NCBI GenBank assembly: GCA_025210675.1
Contig: JAOARU010000064.1
Coordinates: forward strand, 1-64,000
Direction of reading: 5' to 3'
DNA: 64,000 bases
Source: Candidatus Altimarinota bacterium
GTDB lineage: Bacteria > Patescibacteriota > Gracilibacteria > CAIRYL01 > GCA-016699755
In this document: one piece after another, positions 45,441-55,058 of the stretch
Layout: each line of letters opens with the position of its first letter
Numbering within the stretch: the first letter of the stretch is position 1
Position numbers and translations under genes: made by a program
Notes under the pieces: generated by a model
What the model saw: only the letters and a program-made list of their open reading frames with translations
Databases searched by the model: none
Told to the model about the DNA's origin: nothing

Positions 45441-46385
45441 ATGTTTTTTAAAATAGCACAATACATAAGCTTTGAATTACTTAATTTAGACCCAGAATCA
45501 AAATGGGCACATATGAGCTTGTTTTTCTTTGAAGATTCATTAAAAATTATTGCCTTAATACTAATAATGACCCATATTATGAGTCTTTTTAGGTATTATT
45601 TAAATATTACAAAAATTCGCAACTTCCTTCAAAAAAGAAATTTATATGGACTAGATTATTTTATCGCATCATTTTTTGGAGCTATTACGCCATTTTGCTC
45701 ATGCTCGTCATTACCTTTATTTATTGGCTTTGTTCAATCTGGAATACCACTTGGGATAGCATTTTCATTTTTAATAACATCACCCCTAATTAATGAAGTA
45801 GCTATCGGAGTATTTCTGGGTGCATTTGGCTTAAAAATGACCATGGTCTATGTAGGATTTGGTATATTAATAGGTGTTTTTGGGGGTTTTATATTAGGTA
45901 AAATGAACCTTGAAAATCACATAGAACCATTTGTAAAAGGTCAAGATTTTACAGAAAAAACAAATGAACCATTTCAAAATATACTCAAAAAAACATCAAA
46001 AGAAGCTCGTGGAATCTCTAAGAAAATAATTCCCTATATTCTACTTGGTGTGGGGCTTGGAGCCTTTATACATGGATTTGTACCAGACGGTTATTTTGAA
46101 AATATATTAAACAGGGCTGGTATTTGGGGTGTACCCATATCTGTAATCCTGGCTGTGCCACTATACTCAAATGCAAGTGGGACAATACCAATTATTCAAT
46201 CATTAGTTACAAAAGGTGTCCCTCTTGGTACCGCTATTGCTTTTATGATGGCCATTGTAGGAATTTCTCTACCCGAAGCTATTATCCTTAAAAAAGTAAT
46301 GAAAATTAAATTATTAGCTATATTTTTTGGAATAGTAACAATAGGAATAATTATTATTGGGTATTTATTAAATTGGTTATTTTAA
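45441..46385 (+). CDS. ArsP/SO_0444-type (COG0701) permease
   Basis: This 314-residue permease has about eight TM helices in two halves. It has the Cys motif TPFCSCSSLPLF (Cys86, Cys88), SFLITSPLINEVAIG, and the second-half SNASGTIPI with GISLPEAIIL. Relatives export organoarsenicals (ArsP) or copper/zinc (SO_0444-like). Being cotranscribed with a Cys-pair ArsR repressor supports soft-metal or arsenical efflux. The exact substrate is not determined by sequence. Confidence 0.88.
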   Translation: MFFKIAQYISFELLNLDPESKWAHMSLFFFEDSLKIIALILIMTHIMSLFRYYLNITKIRNFLQKRNLYGLDYFIASFFGAITPFCSCSSLPLFIGFVQSGIPLGIAFSFLITSPLINEVAIGVFLGAFGLKMTMVYVGFGILIGVFGGFILGKMNLENHIEPFVKGQDFTEKTNEPFQNILKKTSKEARGISKKIIPYILLGVGLGAFIHGFVPDGYFENILNRAGIWGVPISVILAVPLYSNASGTIPIIQSLVTKGVPLGTAIAFMMAIVGISLPEAIILKKVMKIKLLAIFFGIVTIGIIIIGYLLNWLF

Positions 46386-46448
46386 TATTTTAAAATTCAT
46401 ATATACCACTTTAAAAACACTTTAACCTTAAAAATTAAAATGTTTTAT

Positions 46449-46534
46449 TGGTGCCGAGGGCGGGAATCGAACCCGCACGAGCGCTAGCTCAAAGGATTTT
46501 AAGTCCTTCGTGTCTACCATTTCACCACCTCGGC
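46449..46534 (-). tRNA. tRNA-Leu (UAA)
   Basis: Minus strand; acceptor GCCGAGG/CCTCGGC, discriminator A, encoded CCA (46449-46451). The anticodon loop CTTAAAA gives anticodon TAA (46499-46501). A long variable arm (class II) and T-loop GGTTCGATTCC are present. It lies 16 bp downstream of tRNA-Cys. Confidence 0.97.
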
Positions 46535-46550
46535 AGCATATTTGTAGTAA

Positions 46551-46625
46551 TGGAGGCGATGGGCGGATTCGAACCGCCGAATCAAGGCTTTGCAGGCCCC
46601 TGCCTTACCACTTGGCTACATCGCC
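46551..46625 (-). tRNA. tRNA-Cys (GCA)
   Basis: Minus strand; acceptor GGCGATG/CATCGCC, discriminator T, encoded CCA (46551-46553). The anticodon loop contains GCA (46591-46593). The T-arm CGGTTCGAATCCG is intact. It probably shares a transcript with tRNA-Leu. Confidence 0.97.
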
Positions 46626-46665
46626 CTAAATTATAGGGTCCTACCTATTTTACCAGAAAATTAGA

Positions 46666-47208
46666 TTATTTAAAGTGAAAACTCTTAAAAATATCTTTTA
46701 TTTTATCTTTTTCTGCTTGATTTACATCAGTCGCATAAATCGCTGTTATCACATAAGCTTTTTGATTTTTTACCAAATAAGTCTGTATAAACTCAAGTGA
46801 TTTTTCATTTATACTTCTTTTTCCAAAAAAATTAAAAATTATTGTTTTTTCACCACTTATTTCCACCTCCTCTTCTGATATTTTTTGAAAATCTTTTAAA
46901 TGAAAACTACCTTGTTCAATGTTATATTTGGCATATTTTAAACTATTTATATCACTTTTAACGCCTTCTTGAATTATAGATATATTTGTAAAAATACCTG
47001 ATTGATCTTCAGGTGTTCTAAACACTACCATTGATCCTTTTGGTGCCTCTTTTAAATCATCTCCATCTACAACTTGCCATAATTTTGGATAATTTATAAT
47101 AAAATTATCAGCTTGGTACTCTAACTCATCTTTTATAGCAATATCTGTAGCATCACCACAAGATGTAAGTAAAAAAACTGCAAATAAAACATTAAGTAAT
47201 TTTTTCAT
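46666..47208 (-). CDS. Lipoprotein with PsbP-like domain
   Basis: This 180-residue protein has a lipoprotein signal with lipobox LLTSC (Cys17), so it would be attached to the membrane surface. The mature part (NFIINYPKLWQVVDGD at the start, then KTIIFNFFGKRS and YVITAIYATDVNQAEKDKIKDIFKSFHF at the end) resembles PsbP/Mog1-type alpha-beta sandwiches common in small bacterial lipoproteins. Function is unknown. It overlaps the end of mfd by 17 bp. Confidence 0.7.
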   Translation of the reverse strand: MKKLLNVLFAVFLLTSCGDATDIAIKDELEYQADNFIINYPKLWQVVDGDDLKEAPKGSMVVFRTPEDQSGIFTNISIIQEGVKSDINSLKYAKYNIEQGSFHLKDFQKISEEEVEISGEKTIIFNFFGKRSINEKSLEFIQTYLVKNQKAYVITAIYATDVNQAEKDKIKDIFKSFHFK

Positions 47209-50200
47209 TCTTCTTTTTTAAAAGACAAACTGCATTAATCAACTCATCAAACCAATTAAATCCTAAATCTTTAACGTTTATTTTAAGTTTTTCGCCTGAT
47301 ATTTGCCATTTATCATTATATTGAAGTAAATTCATTATCTCAATAGCTGTTGTATATTTAGAAAGATGTATTTGTATTTCTTTACCATCTTGACCAAGTG
47401 GTACAGAACGAATAGAAACAAGCTTTGCCTCTCTTGTATGAAGTTTGAGTTTAAGAATTTTAAGTAAATTTCTAACCTCTTTAGGTAGTCTACCAAATTC
47501 CTCTTCAAGATCTTTAGTTATCTCATCAAGAGCATCAAAACCCTTCACACTTGCTAATTGTTGATATGCAAGAATTTTTTCTTTTTGATCTGTAATAAAA
47601 GTACTTGGGATATATGAATCAATTGGTATTTCTATAATTACATCTTTTTCTTCTTCTTTTAATCCTTTTGAGTTTTGTTTAATTTCTTCAATGGTTTGAT
47701 TTAGTAATTTTAAAAAATGATGCACACCAACACTGTTTACTGTTCCATGCTGGTTTACACCAAGTACATCTCCTGCACCCCTGATTTCTAAATCTTTCAT
47801 AGCAATTTGAAACCCACTTCCAAGATCTGATGCTTCCGCAATTGCTCTTAATCTTTTTTTGGCTTCTGGTTTTAATTTTTGAGTCTGATAAAGAAAATAA
47901 GCATAAGCTTGAACCTTACCACGCCCAATACGTCCTCTTAATTGATACAACTGAGCAAGTCCAAACTGCTCAGCATTTCTAACTATAAGTGTATTTGCAT
48001 TTGGTAGATCTATTCCATTTTCAATAATTGTTGAAGAAATAAGCACATTATATTCTTTATTTTTAAACGCCATAATTCGATCTTCTAAATCATGTGGTTT
48101 CATTTGACCATGTGCTACCACAAACCTTACATTTGGCATTATAGTACGTAATTTTTGAGCTATTGATTCTATTGTTTCAACACGATTATGTAAAAAGAAA
48201 ATTTGACCACCTCTTTCCATTTCTTTTTCTATTGCTGTTTTTATAAGCGCATCTGAGTACTTACGAATCTCCGTCATCACAGGTAAGCGACCTGGTGGAG
48301 GAGTTGTAATTGTTGTTATATCCCTAAGTTTATGTAAAGCAAGATTTAAAGTACGAGGAATAGGTGTTGCTGACATTGTTAGTATATCTATCTCTTTTCT
48401 TAATTGTTTAAAGCGTTCTTTTTGCTTAACTCCAAATCTCTGCTCTTCATCAATAACCACAAGTCCTAGATTAAAAAATTTTATATCTTCTTGTAATAAC
48501 CTATGTGTACCTATAATTATATCTATTTTTCCTTTTTTTAAATCTTCTATAATCCTTTTTTGCTCAGATACACCTTTAAATCGTGAGAGCATTTCTATTT
48601 TCACTCCAAAAGTATCCATTCTTTTTTTAAATGACTTATAATGCTGATCTGTAAGTATTGTTACAGGTGATACAATAGCTACTTGTTTTTGATTTTCAAC
48701 AGCCTTAAAGGCTGCTCTCATTGCTACTTCTGTTTTTCCAAAACCAACATCACCACAAATCAATCTATCCATTGGTTTTATATTTTCCATATCAGATTTT
48801 GTGTCCATTATAGCCTTAATTTGTCCAGGAGTTTCTTCATATGGAAATGTTTTTTCAAATTCCTTCTGACGTTCTGTGTCCTCTTCAAATTGACAACCCT
48901 TAGCTTGAGATCGCATAGCTTGAATTTTTAATAATTCTTTAGCTATTTTTTCTGTTTCTTTTCTTGCGCCTTTACAAATATTTCTCCATTCCTGACTACC
49001 TAACCTGGTTATTTTTGGCTCTACTCCATTATCAGCTACAAACCTAGCTACCTTGTCAGCCTGATCAATAGGGATAAATAATTTATCATTACCCGCATAA
49101 GCTATTTCTAAAAATTCTCTTTTAATATTATCTATTTGCTGCTCACATATCCCAAAAAATCGACCAATACCATGATCTGTATGTACTACAAAATCTCCTG
49201 ATTTTAAACTAGTAAGAAATTCTAGATTTACATTTTCTATAGCTTTTATCTTACGAGATTTACGTATTTGAAAAATCTCCCTATCAGTTAATAAAAGTAT
49301 TTTTTCTTCTTGGTTTTGAAATGATGATGGTATATGTTTTAAATCTTTTGCATCAAGTAAATAAACTCCTTTGTCTTTTTTTTCTGTATTAAATAATATT
49401 TTTTCTTCTTGAAATATGTTTTTTAACTCATCTATTCTTTTAGTTAATATTACTATTTCCCATTCTTTTTGAATTTTTGTTCTAAGATCATTAATTAAAT
49501 CAAATAAATTAAAAAATTTTAAAACAGATAAATACCTAAGATGAGATACAGTATCACCTTCAGAGTCAATAAATGAAGTAAAATTTATATTTAAAGCTTG
49601 TGTTTTATTAATTTTATCCTCTATTAATTCTACATCTTCTAAATCATCAATTATTAAAACATCATCTTGTTTTAAAAACTCAAAAAAGAAGTGTTTTTCT
49701 TTTTCAATATGACATGGATATATATCTATTTTACTTAATTTTTTACTTAATTTCTTTTTTTCTGGTAAATATTCATAAATTGACAATATTTTATCAAATT
49801 CAATTTCTATTTTTACTGGTTGATCTTCTCCTATTGGAAAAATATCAAGTATATCACCACTTCTCCTGTGTTGTGCTTTTTGTAATAATACATCCTGAGA
49901 AGCCTCAAATCCTTTTTCTATAAGTGAATTAAATGTATTTAATATATTTATTTTCTCATTTTCAAAAAACATTATTTTTTCCTTTTCTAAATAATCCATA
50001 CTTGGAAATTTTTCAATAATATCTTTTTGTGTAAATAAATATATTATATTTTTATTTAAATCTTTATTTAAATTAATTACCCATTCTATTTTTTCTATCT
50101 CCTTATTTTCAATTGAAAATGTTTTTATTTCCCATTCTTTAGGATTTAAAAATAAATTAAGTGTTTCTTTAATCTCAATAATATCATTTTTATTATTTAA

Positions 50201-50368
50201 TACCCATATAAAATTTCTTTTTTGTTTTTGTTTATTATTAAAAATTGATGATACAAAAAAAGCTTTAGCTGTTTTATTAGCTAAACCTGAAAAAGTAGAC
50301 TTCCTATTTTTAAATATATTTTTTTCAATAGAAAGTAGGCTGTGATTAAAAATATCACTAAGTAACAT
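47192..50368 (-). CDS. mfd: Transcription-repair coupling factor
   Basis: This 1058-residue SF2 translocase releases RNA polymerase stalled at lesions and recruits UvrA. The N-terminal UvrB-like module is divergent. The RNA polymerase-binding (CarD-like) domain contains DFVVHTDHGIGRFFGI. The RecG-like motor has Walker A CGDVGFGKTEVAMRAAF, DEEQRFGVKQKE, MSATPIPRTL, IENGIDLPNANTLIV and the TRG region QLYQLRGRIGRGKVQAYAYF, with a C-terminal TRCF domain. It is somewhat shorter than the E. coli protein (1148 residues). It follows dnaN by 6 bp. Confidence 0.95.
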   Translation of the reverse strand: MLLSDIFNHSLLSIEKNIFKNRKSTFSGLANKTAKAFFVSSIFNNKQKQKRNFIWVLNNKNDIIEIKETLNLFLNPKEWEIKTFSIENKEIEKIEWVINLNKDLNKNIIYLFTQKDIIEKFPSMDYLEKEKIMFFENEKINILNTFNSLIEKGFEASQDVLLQKAQHRRSGDILDIFPIGEDQPVKIEIEFDKILSIYEYLPEKKKLSKKLSKIDIYPCHIEKEKHFFFEFLKQDDVLIIDDLEDVELIEDKINKTQALNINFTSFIDSEGDTVSHLRYLSVLKFFNLFDLINDLRTKIQKEWEIVILTKRIDELKNIFQEEKILFNTEKKDKGVYLLDAKDLKHIPSSFQNQEEKILLLTDREIFQIRKSRKIKAIENVNLEFLTSLKSGDFVVHTDHGIGRFFGICEQQIDNIKREFLEIAYAGNDKLFIPIDQADKVARFVADNGVEPKITRLGSQEWRNICKGARKETEKIAKELLKIQAMRSQAKGCQFEEDTERQKEFEKTFPYEETPGQIKAIMDTKSDMENIKPMDRLICGDVGFGKTEVAMRAAFKAVENQKQVAIVSPVTILTDQHYKSFKKRMDTFGVKIEMLSRFKGVSEQKRIIEDLKKGKIDIIIGTHRLLQEDIKFFNLGLVVIDEEQRFGVKQKERFKQLRKEIDILTMSATPIPRTLNLALHKLRDITTITTPPPGRLPVMTEIRKYSDALIKTAIEKEMERGGQIFFLHNRVETIESIAQKLRTIMPNVRFVVAHGQMKPHDLEDRIMAFKNKEYNVLISSTIIENGIDLPNANTLIVRNAEQFGLAQLYQLRGRIGRGKVQAYAYFLYQTQKLKPEAKKRLRAIAEASDLGSGFQIAMKDLEIRGAGDVLGVNQHGTVNSVGVHHFLKLLNQTIEEIKQNSKGLKEEEKDVIIEIPIDSYIPSTFITDQKEKILAYQQLASVKGFDALDEITKDLEEEFGRLPKEVRNLLKILKLKLHTREAKLVSIRSVPLGQDGKEIQIHLSKYTTAIEIMNLLQYNDKWQISGEKLKINVKDLGFNWFDELINAVCLLKKKNEKIT

Positions 50369-50374
50369 TATATA

Positions 50375-51484
50375 TTAAACTTTTAAAGGCATAATTACAT
50401 GAATAAATTCTTTTTGATTTTTTCCATGTATAACAACTGGAGATAATTTTTCAGCTATTTTTATAATAATTTCTTTATCTGGGATAATATTTAACACATC
50501 AAGTAAAAATAAACTATTTAAAGCAGTTTGATTATTACTACCACTAAGTTTTATTTCCACCTCTGATTCTTCTGTACCTATTTCTGTATTATTTGTGGTT
50601 ATTAAAACCTTATCTCCCTCAAAATTTAATTTTATATTATTATTATTTTCTCTAGCAAAAATACCCACTCTTTTAATTGAAAGTATAAAATCCTCTTTAT
50701 TTATTTCGATAATACTTTTTTCTGTTTTTGGAATAATTTGATTATATTCTGGAAACTTACCTTCAATTAAACGAGATATTATCTCAATATTATCTATTTG
50801 AAATAATATTTGATTTTGAGATGTTATTATTTTTACTTCTTTTTCTTTATCTTTCACACCTGATAAAACCCTTTCAAGTTCAATCATTGTTTTTGATGGA
50901 ATAATTATATATATATCATTTTCTATTTTTTCTTTTAGTTTAATTCTTCTTTCTGATAAACGATAACTATCAGTTGCAACAAGGTGTATTATATCTTTTT
51001 TATTTTGCATTAAAACACCTGATAAAACAGGTCTTATATTTGAATGAGAACAAGAAAAACTTACTTCATTTATTGCATCTTTTAAATCTTTTATTGATAT
51101 AAAAAATTCATTTTCTTTTTCAATTTTAGGTATAATAGGAAAATCATCAGCTGATACTCCTTTTATTTTTGTTTTTGCATCACTTGTTTTCAAACTTACC
51201 GAATCACCTTCTTCTATTTTTACTTCTATTTCTCCTTGTTTACAAAAGTTTACCCAATTTGTAATAACTCTAGAAGGAATAGTAATACTTCCTTCATTTT
51301 TTAAATCAATCGGAATATTAATCTGAATACTTACTTCTAAGTTTGTAGATGTAAGTATTAATTTTTGACCTTCTGCTTTAAGTAAAACATTACTTAAAAT
51401 TGGTAAAGTGGGATTAGAACTAATTGCTTTTTGTGAGACTGTTAATGCTTTTAAAAAGTCTTGTTGATCACAAGTGAATCGCAT
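50375..51484 (-). CDS. dnaN: DNA polymerase III beta sliding clamp
   Basis: This 369-residue protein consists of three clamp domains that dimerise into the replication ring. Recognisable parts are LKALTVSQKAISSNPTLPILSNVLL, VATDSYRLSERRI and the C-terminal ending HGKNQKEFIHVIMPLKV. It is the first gene of dnaN-mfd-lipoprotein. dnaA is not in the window; the upstream gap is AT-rich with a 47-bp direct repeat. Confidence 0.96.
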   Translation of the reverse strand: MRFTCDQQDFLKALTVSQKAISSNPTLPILSNVLLKAEGQKLILTSTNLEVSIQINIPIDLKNEGSITIPSRVITNWVNFCKQGEIEVKIEEGDSVSLKTSDAKTKIKGVSADDFPIIPKIEKENEFFISIKDLKDAINEVSFSCSHSNIRPVLSGVLMQNKKDIIHLVATDSYRLSERRIKLKEKIENDIYIIIPSKTMIELERVLSGVKDKEKEVKIITSQNQILFQIDNIEIISRLIEGKFPEYNQIIPKTEKSIIEINKEDFILSIKRVGIFARENNNNIKLNFEGDKVLITTNNTEIGTEESEVEIKLSGSNNQTALNSLFLLDVLNIIPDKEIIIKIAEKLSPVVIHGKNQKEFIHVIMPLKV

Positions 51485-51626
51485 TCTTTTGTATTAGAAA
51501 AATTTCTTTCAAATAATCTCAAATAATTCATAAAAAATCAATATGTATTTTTATTTTATGGGTTTTATTTATTTATATTTATTAATAAAAAGGTGTATTT
51601 TAGTTTGTTTTTTTATTATATAAATA

Positions 51627-51673
51627 TATTGTTTTGGTTTATTGGCTTTTTGATCGACTTTTTATTTGTTTAT
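51627..51673. repeat. 47-bp direct repeat, copy 1
   Basis: Identical over 47 bp to the copy at 51763-51809; unit spacing is 136 bp. The core includes TTTTTGATCGACTTTTT. Confidence 0.9.
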
Positions 51674-51762
51674 GGTTATTTTTTTTATACATTTAAGGTT
51701 GGTTTTTTGTTAATCTTTTAAAGTTTGTTGTTTTTTTAAGTTATTTTTTTATATTTTATTTT

Positions 51763-51809
51763 TATTGTTTTGGTTTATTGGCTTTTTGATCGACTTTTTA
51801 TTTGTTTAT
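51763..51809. repeat. 47-bp direct repeat, copy 2
   Basis: Second identical copy, ending 8 bp before the stop of the GlmU-like gene. Confidence 0.9.
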
Positions 51810-51817
51810 TTTTTTAT

Positions 51818-53125
51818 TCATTGTGAATAAGTATCTCTTTTTTGTGATTTATTTTTATTTTCTTTTTGTGTTAATTGGTTTTGAGTTTTTATAAAGGTGT
51901 TTTTTGGGATATTTTTATCCACAATTATTCCTGATGAGATAAATACATCATCTCCTATTGTCAAACCTGGCATTATTGAGGTGTTTATACCTATTCTTAC
52001 ATTTTCTCCAATAAAAGAACCCAGTTTATTTATACAAGAGTTAATTTTTTGTTCTTTTATTTGCATGGATATATTTTCTTCATCCAATCTAAGATTCGCT
52101 GTACGACAACCTGCACCAAGTGAGATATTTGAACAAAAAAATGAATCACCTATAAAATTTTGATGTGTCCAATTAAAATCACCTATATAACTCCTGCAAA
52201 TCTCAGTTTGCCCACCAATTACACATTTTTCTCCTATATGAGAATTTCTTATTAGGGCATGGTTTCCAATTATAGAATTTTTTCCAATATATGAATTTTT
52301 AATTACAGAAAAGTCCATTATGTTCACATTTTCTTCAATATATGAGTTTTCTATAATACAATTTTTTGGTGGTTTTACAGATTTATGAATAACATTTTTA
52401 TCCAAATTATCCAAAAAGTGTTTCATTAAGGCAAGTGTGTGAAATGGATATTTAATAGCTTGCCAAAATCCTTGATATTCCACGCATAAAGCATTTTTTT
52501 CTTGTTTAAAAATTATATCTAAAACTAATTCATGTGCATCATCTTGAGAGTTTTCAACTTGTTTATAGGTTGATAATAGTTTTTTTGGATTTTTAAATAA
52601 TTGAATAACTAGTGCTACTAGGTCGCTTGGTTCTGTGCCTTTTTTTGGTTTTTCCACAATAGACTCAATGTGGTTTTGAGAGTTTATTTTCATATAACCA
52701 CCAGGGAAGTAGTTTTCCACATTTTTCCCCACAATTAATGTTTCAGATTGTGTTTTTTTGGCTTCATTTAATAGTTTTTTAAAGATATTTTTTTCCACAT
52801 AATCATTTGAGCTAATTATTAGAAGTGGTTTTTTTTGGCTTAAAATAATATTTTCTGCACTCATTACTCCTCCTTTTATTCCTTCAGATAAATCTTTCTG
52901 AATACAAAAGTTTATATTTTCTTTTCTATTTTTAAATAAAGCCTTTATTTTAGACAAATTTTCCTGATTACACACTATTACAAAATCTTTTAACCCAATA
53001 TCTACCAAATTATCAAATTGATGCATTAAGATTGGTTTTCCGAGATAGGAAATCAACATTTTATTTTTAATTGGACGCATTCTTGAAGATGTTCCAGCAC
53101 AAAGAAGTAATACTAATGGATTCAT
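51818..53125 (-). CDS. GlmU-like nucleotidyltransferase/left-handed beta-helix protein
   Basis: This 435-residue two-domain protein has an N-terminal sugar-1-phosphate nucleotidyltransferase fold (about 1-245) with the signature LLLCAGTSSRMRPIKNKML, then a left-handed beta-helix of hexapeptide repeats (about 255-410; for example IIENSYIEENVNIMDFSVIKNSYIG). This layout resembles GlmU and archaeal bifunctional sugar-1-P nucleotidyl/acyltransferases, which make UDP-GlcNAc or related activated sugars. The beta-helix includes GAGCRTANLRLDEE, seen in the archaeal-like group. The substrate is not defined. Its start overlaps the upstream MBL gene by 4 bp. Confidence 0.82.
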   Translation of the reverse strand: MNPLVLLLCAGTSSRMRPIKNKMLISYLGKPILMHQFDNLVDIGLKDFVIVCNQENLSKIKALFKNRKENINFCIQKDLSEGIKGGVMSAENIILSQKKPLLIISSNDYVEKNIFKKLLNEAKKTQSETLIVGKNVENYFPGGYMKINSQNHIESIVEKPKKGTEPSDLVALVIQLFKNPKKLLSTYKQVENSQDDAHELVLDIIFKQEKNALCVEYQGFWQAIKYPFHTLALMKHFLDNLDKNVIHKSVKPPKNCIIENSYIEENVNIMDFSVIKNSYIGKNSIIGNHALIRNSHIGEKCVIGGQTEICRSYIGDFNWTHQNFIGDSFFCSNISLGAGCRTANLRLDEENISMQIKEQKINSCINKLGSFIGENVRIGINTSIMPGLTIGDDVFISSGIIVDKNIPKNTFIKTQNQLTQKENKNKSQKRDTYSQ

Positions 53126-53979
53126 TTTTGAGAAGTAAATAAGATGTCCCCCTTAGGGTTAATAATAAAACTAATATCACCTTTTTCTTTGGTGATTTTA
53201 TTTTGTATTCCAATATTATTAATACGATCTACAACTTCTTTATAAGGGTGTTTATATGGATTTTCAGCCCCCGCAGAAGTAATAGAGTAGGTAGGTAGTG
53301 TAGCAAGTAAAAAATCCTCAATAGATGAAGTTTTTGAGCCATGGTGAGATATTTTTAATAAATCTGATTTAAGTGAAACATCACTCATTAACAACTCTTT
53401 CTCAATTGATTTTTCTATATCTCCACCTGTGAAAATTGTCTTATTTTGTGTTTTTATTTTAAAAACAATTGATGAATTATTATCTTTTTTTTCTATTTTA
53501 TTTGGATTTAATGTTTCAAAATAAATATTTTTAAGTTTTAAGTCCTGAGTATTATTTAAATAATAAACAGGCACATTTTTTTTCTGAGCTTCACTTAAAA
53601 AATCAATATAAACCTGTTTATTACTTTGATTAATCGGTAAAAATATTTGTTTTACAGGAAAGTGTTTAAGTACGCTATACGCACCATTTATATGATCATA
53701 ATCAGTATGTGTTACAACAAGCGCATCAACTTCTTGATTAAAATAAGTTTTTTCTTTGTTTAATTTTTCTAAAATCACATCATTTTTTATACCCCCATCA
53801 ATCAATATATGGTGGTTTTGAGGAGTTTTTATTAAAATAGCATCTCCAACTACATGAAATGCCTTAAAAACAAAATTTGAATTTAAAAAATAAACTCCAA
53901 GATATATAAAAAAACACAAAAAAAGAGTTTCTAATGCGAAAATCATCAGCCACTCTTTTTTGCTTATATTTTTATACAT
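53122..53979 (-). CDS. ComEC-like membrane-anchored MBL-fold hydrolase
   Basis: This 285-residue protein has one N-terminal TM helix (about 11-32) and a metallo-beta-lactamase domain with the metal motif VVTHTDYDHINGAY, TGGDIEK and KISHHGSKTSS. It matches the C-terminal hydrolase domain of the competence protein ComEC, without the channel. It may process DNA or nucleotides outside the membrane (inference). It lies 3 bp after thyX and is coupled to the GlmU-like gene by ATGA. Confidence 0.85.
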   Translation of the reverse strand: MYKNISKKEWLMIFALETLFLCFFIYLGVYFLNSNFVFKAFHVVGDAILIKTPQNHHILIDGGIKNDVILEKLNKEKTYFNQEVDALVVTHTDYDHINGAYSVLKHFPVKQIFLPINQSNKQVYIDFLSEAQKKNVPVYYLNNTQDLKLKNIYFETLNPNKIEKKDNNSSIVFKIKTQNKTIFTGGDIEKSIEKELLMSDVSLKSDLLKISHHGSKTSSIEDFLLATLPTYSITSAGAENPYKHPYKEVVDRINNIGIQNKITKEKGDISFIINPKGDILFTSQK

Positions 53980-53982
53980 TTA

Positions 53983-54678
53983 TTAGATACGATTTTTAAG
54001 TTCAGCACCTTCTATCGCTTTCCACTTACCGCAATTCATATCTCCTTCCCAGCATATTTTCTGGGTTTCACAGCTTGGACCAGCGTGTTCAAAAATCTCT
54101 GGGCAAATAGGCTTAACAACCTCAAGCATTTTTACGGCCAACATGCGTATTTCCCATTGTGCTCTAGTGCAAAGTCTTTTTTCAAAAAAATGCAGTAACT
54201 CACGAGCATTCATTGTTAACACGATATTTGTTTTTGTGCCTTGTGGTGTAAAAAAACGTACATCTTCACTTTTAAAACCTAATTCTTTTAAATCATTTAT
54301 GGTTTGATCTAAATTTTGATTATAACGCTCAATAATCTCTTGAGCTTTAGGGTTATTTTTTATAACAGGAGGGATCACATAATCAGTATGAGTTTTATTA
54401 TAACGACCAGATTTAATAGAATAACTAGCCATTCTGTGTCTCACAAGTTGTACTTCTGTCACCCTAGATACACCAGAAATAGAAAAAGTAAAACTAGCAT
54501 GCTCAACAGTTGATAAATGCCCAGAAGACATTACAATACTAAGCAACCTTTTTGCTTTATCAGTCGGAATATCCTCTTGTAACTCTTTACCAGTTTTAGG
54601 TGAATAACACTGATTAATTGCAGCTGCAATAGTTTTTAATGGTTTAGAGGTGTGATCTATTAAATGTACTTCAATCAT
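53983..54678 (-). CDS. thyX: FAD-dependent thymidylate synthase
   Basis: This 231-residue enzyme makes dTMP from dUMP with FAD and methylene-tetrahydrofolate. The ThyX motif RHRX7S is present as RHRMASYSIKS followed by GRY. Other conserved parts are SSGHLSTVEHASFTFSISGVSR and TMNARELLHFFEKRLCTRAQWEIR. It lies 1 bp after the STAS gene. It replaces ThyA in this organism or supplements it. Confidence 0.95.
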   Translation of the reverse strand: MIEVHLIDHTSKPLKTIAAAINQCYSPKTGKELQEDIPTDKAKRLLSIVMSSGHLSTVEHASFTFSISGVSRVTEVQLVRHRMASYSIKSGRYNKTHTDYVIPPVIKNNPKAQEIIERYNQNLDQTINDLKELGFKSEDVRFFTPQGTKTNIVLTMNARELLHFFEKRLCTRAQWEIRMLAVKMLEVVKPICPEIFEHAGPSCETQKICWEGDMNCGKWKAIEGAELKNRI

Positions 54679-54679
54679 T

Positions 54680-55039
54680 TTAAAAATCTAAAGAATCAAT
54701 AGCCTCTTGAATTGTATTATGATATTCAGCAAGATTCAAGAATCCTACTAACTCAAGAATATCTAAAATCTGATCATTTCCTTCTGCGAGAATTAATTTG
54801 CGGTTTTCTTGATTTAAATTTGAAAAAACCTCAGCCAAATATCCAACCACCATAGAATTAATAAACTCTAAGTCTCTTAAAAATAAAATAAAAGTATCAA
54901 TATTTTGATTTTTTAGATATATTCCTACTTCTTTTTTAAACTCATCTAAACACAATTCATCTATTTCACCCCCTACATGAATTACTCTAACGTTTGGTTT
55001 TTCTGACACCGGAAGAAGTCTTATTTGAAAATTGGCCAT
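54680..55039 (-). CDS. STAS-domain protein
   Basis: This 119-residue single-domain protein has the STAS fold of anti-sigma-factor antagonists: RVIHVGGEIDELCLDEFK, FLRDLEFINSMVVGYLAEVF and a final helix. The usual phosphorylated Ser/Thr position lies in the INSM segment. Neither a partner kinase nor an anti-sigma factor is nearby. It is flanked by ftsH (19 bp upstream) and thyX (1 bp downstream), apparently in the same operon. Confidence 0.8.
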   Translation of the reverse strand: MANFQIRLLPVSEKPNVRVIHVGGEIDELCLDEFKKEVGIYLKNQNIDTFILFLRDLEFINSMVVGYLAEVFSNLNQENRKLILAEGNDQILDILELVGFLNLAEYHNTIQEAIDSLDF

Positions 55040-55058
55040 TTTGTTTTAAAAAAATAAA

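Larger units (their letters stand above)
51485..51817. other. Very AT-rich gap with 47-bp direct repeat; candidate origin or regulatory region
   Basis: This 333-bp region holds no gene and is mostly T-rich on the plus strand. Two identical 47-bp direct repeats lie at 51627-51673 and 51763-51809, each with the core GGCTTTTTGATCGACTTTTT. Near or inside the 3' end of the adjacent gene are two TTATNCACA-type DnaA-box matches (TTATTCACA on minus at 51822-51830, TTATCCACA on plus at 51915-51923). The region also contains the dnaN promoter, for which no strong match was found. Confidence 0.45.

Noticed and set aside
51822-51923. Definite oriC call from two DnaA-box matches
   Set aside because: Both lie inside or at the end of a coding gene, only two were found, and such 9-mers are expected a few times by chance in 64 kb; kept only as a candidate.
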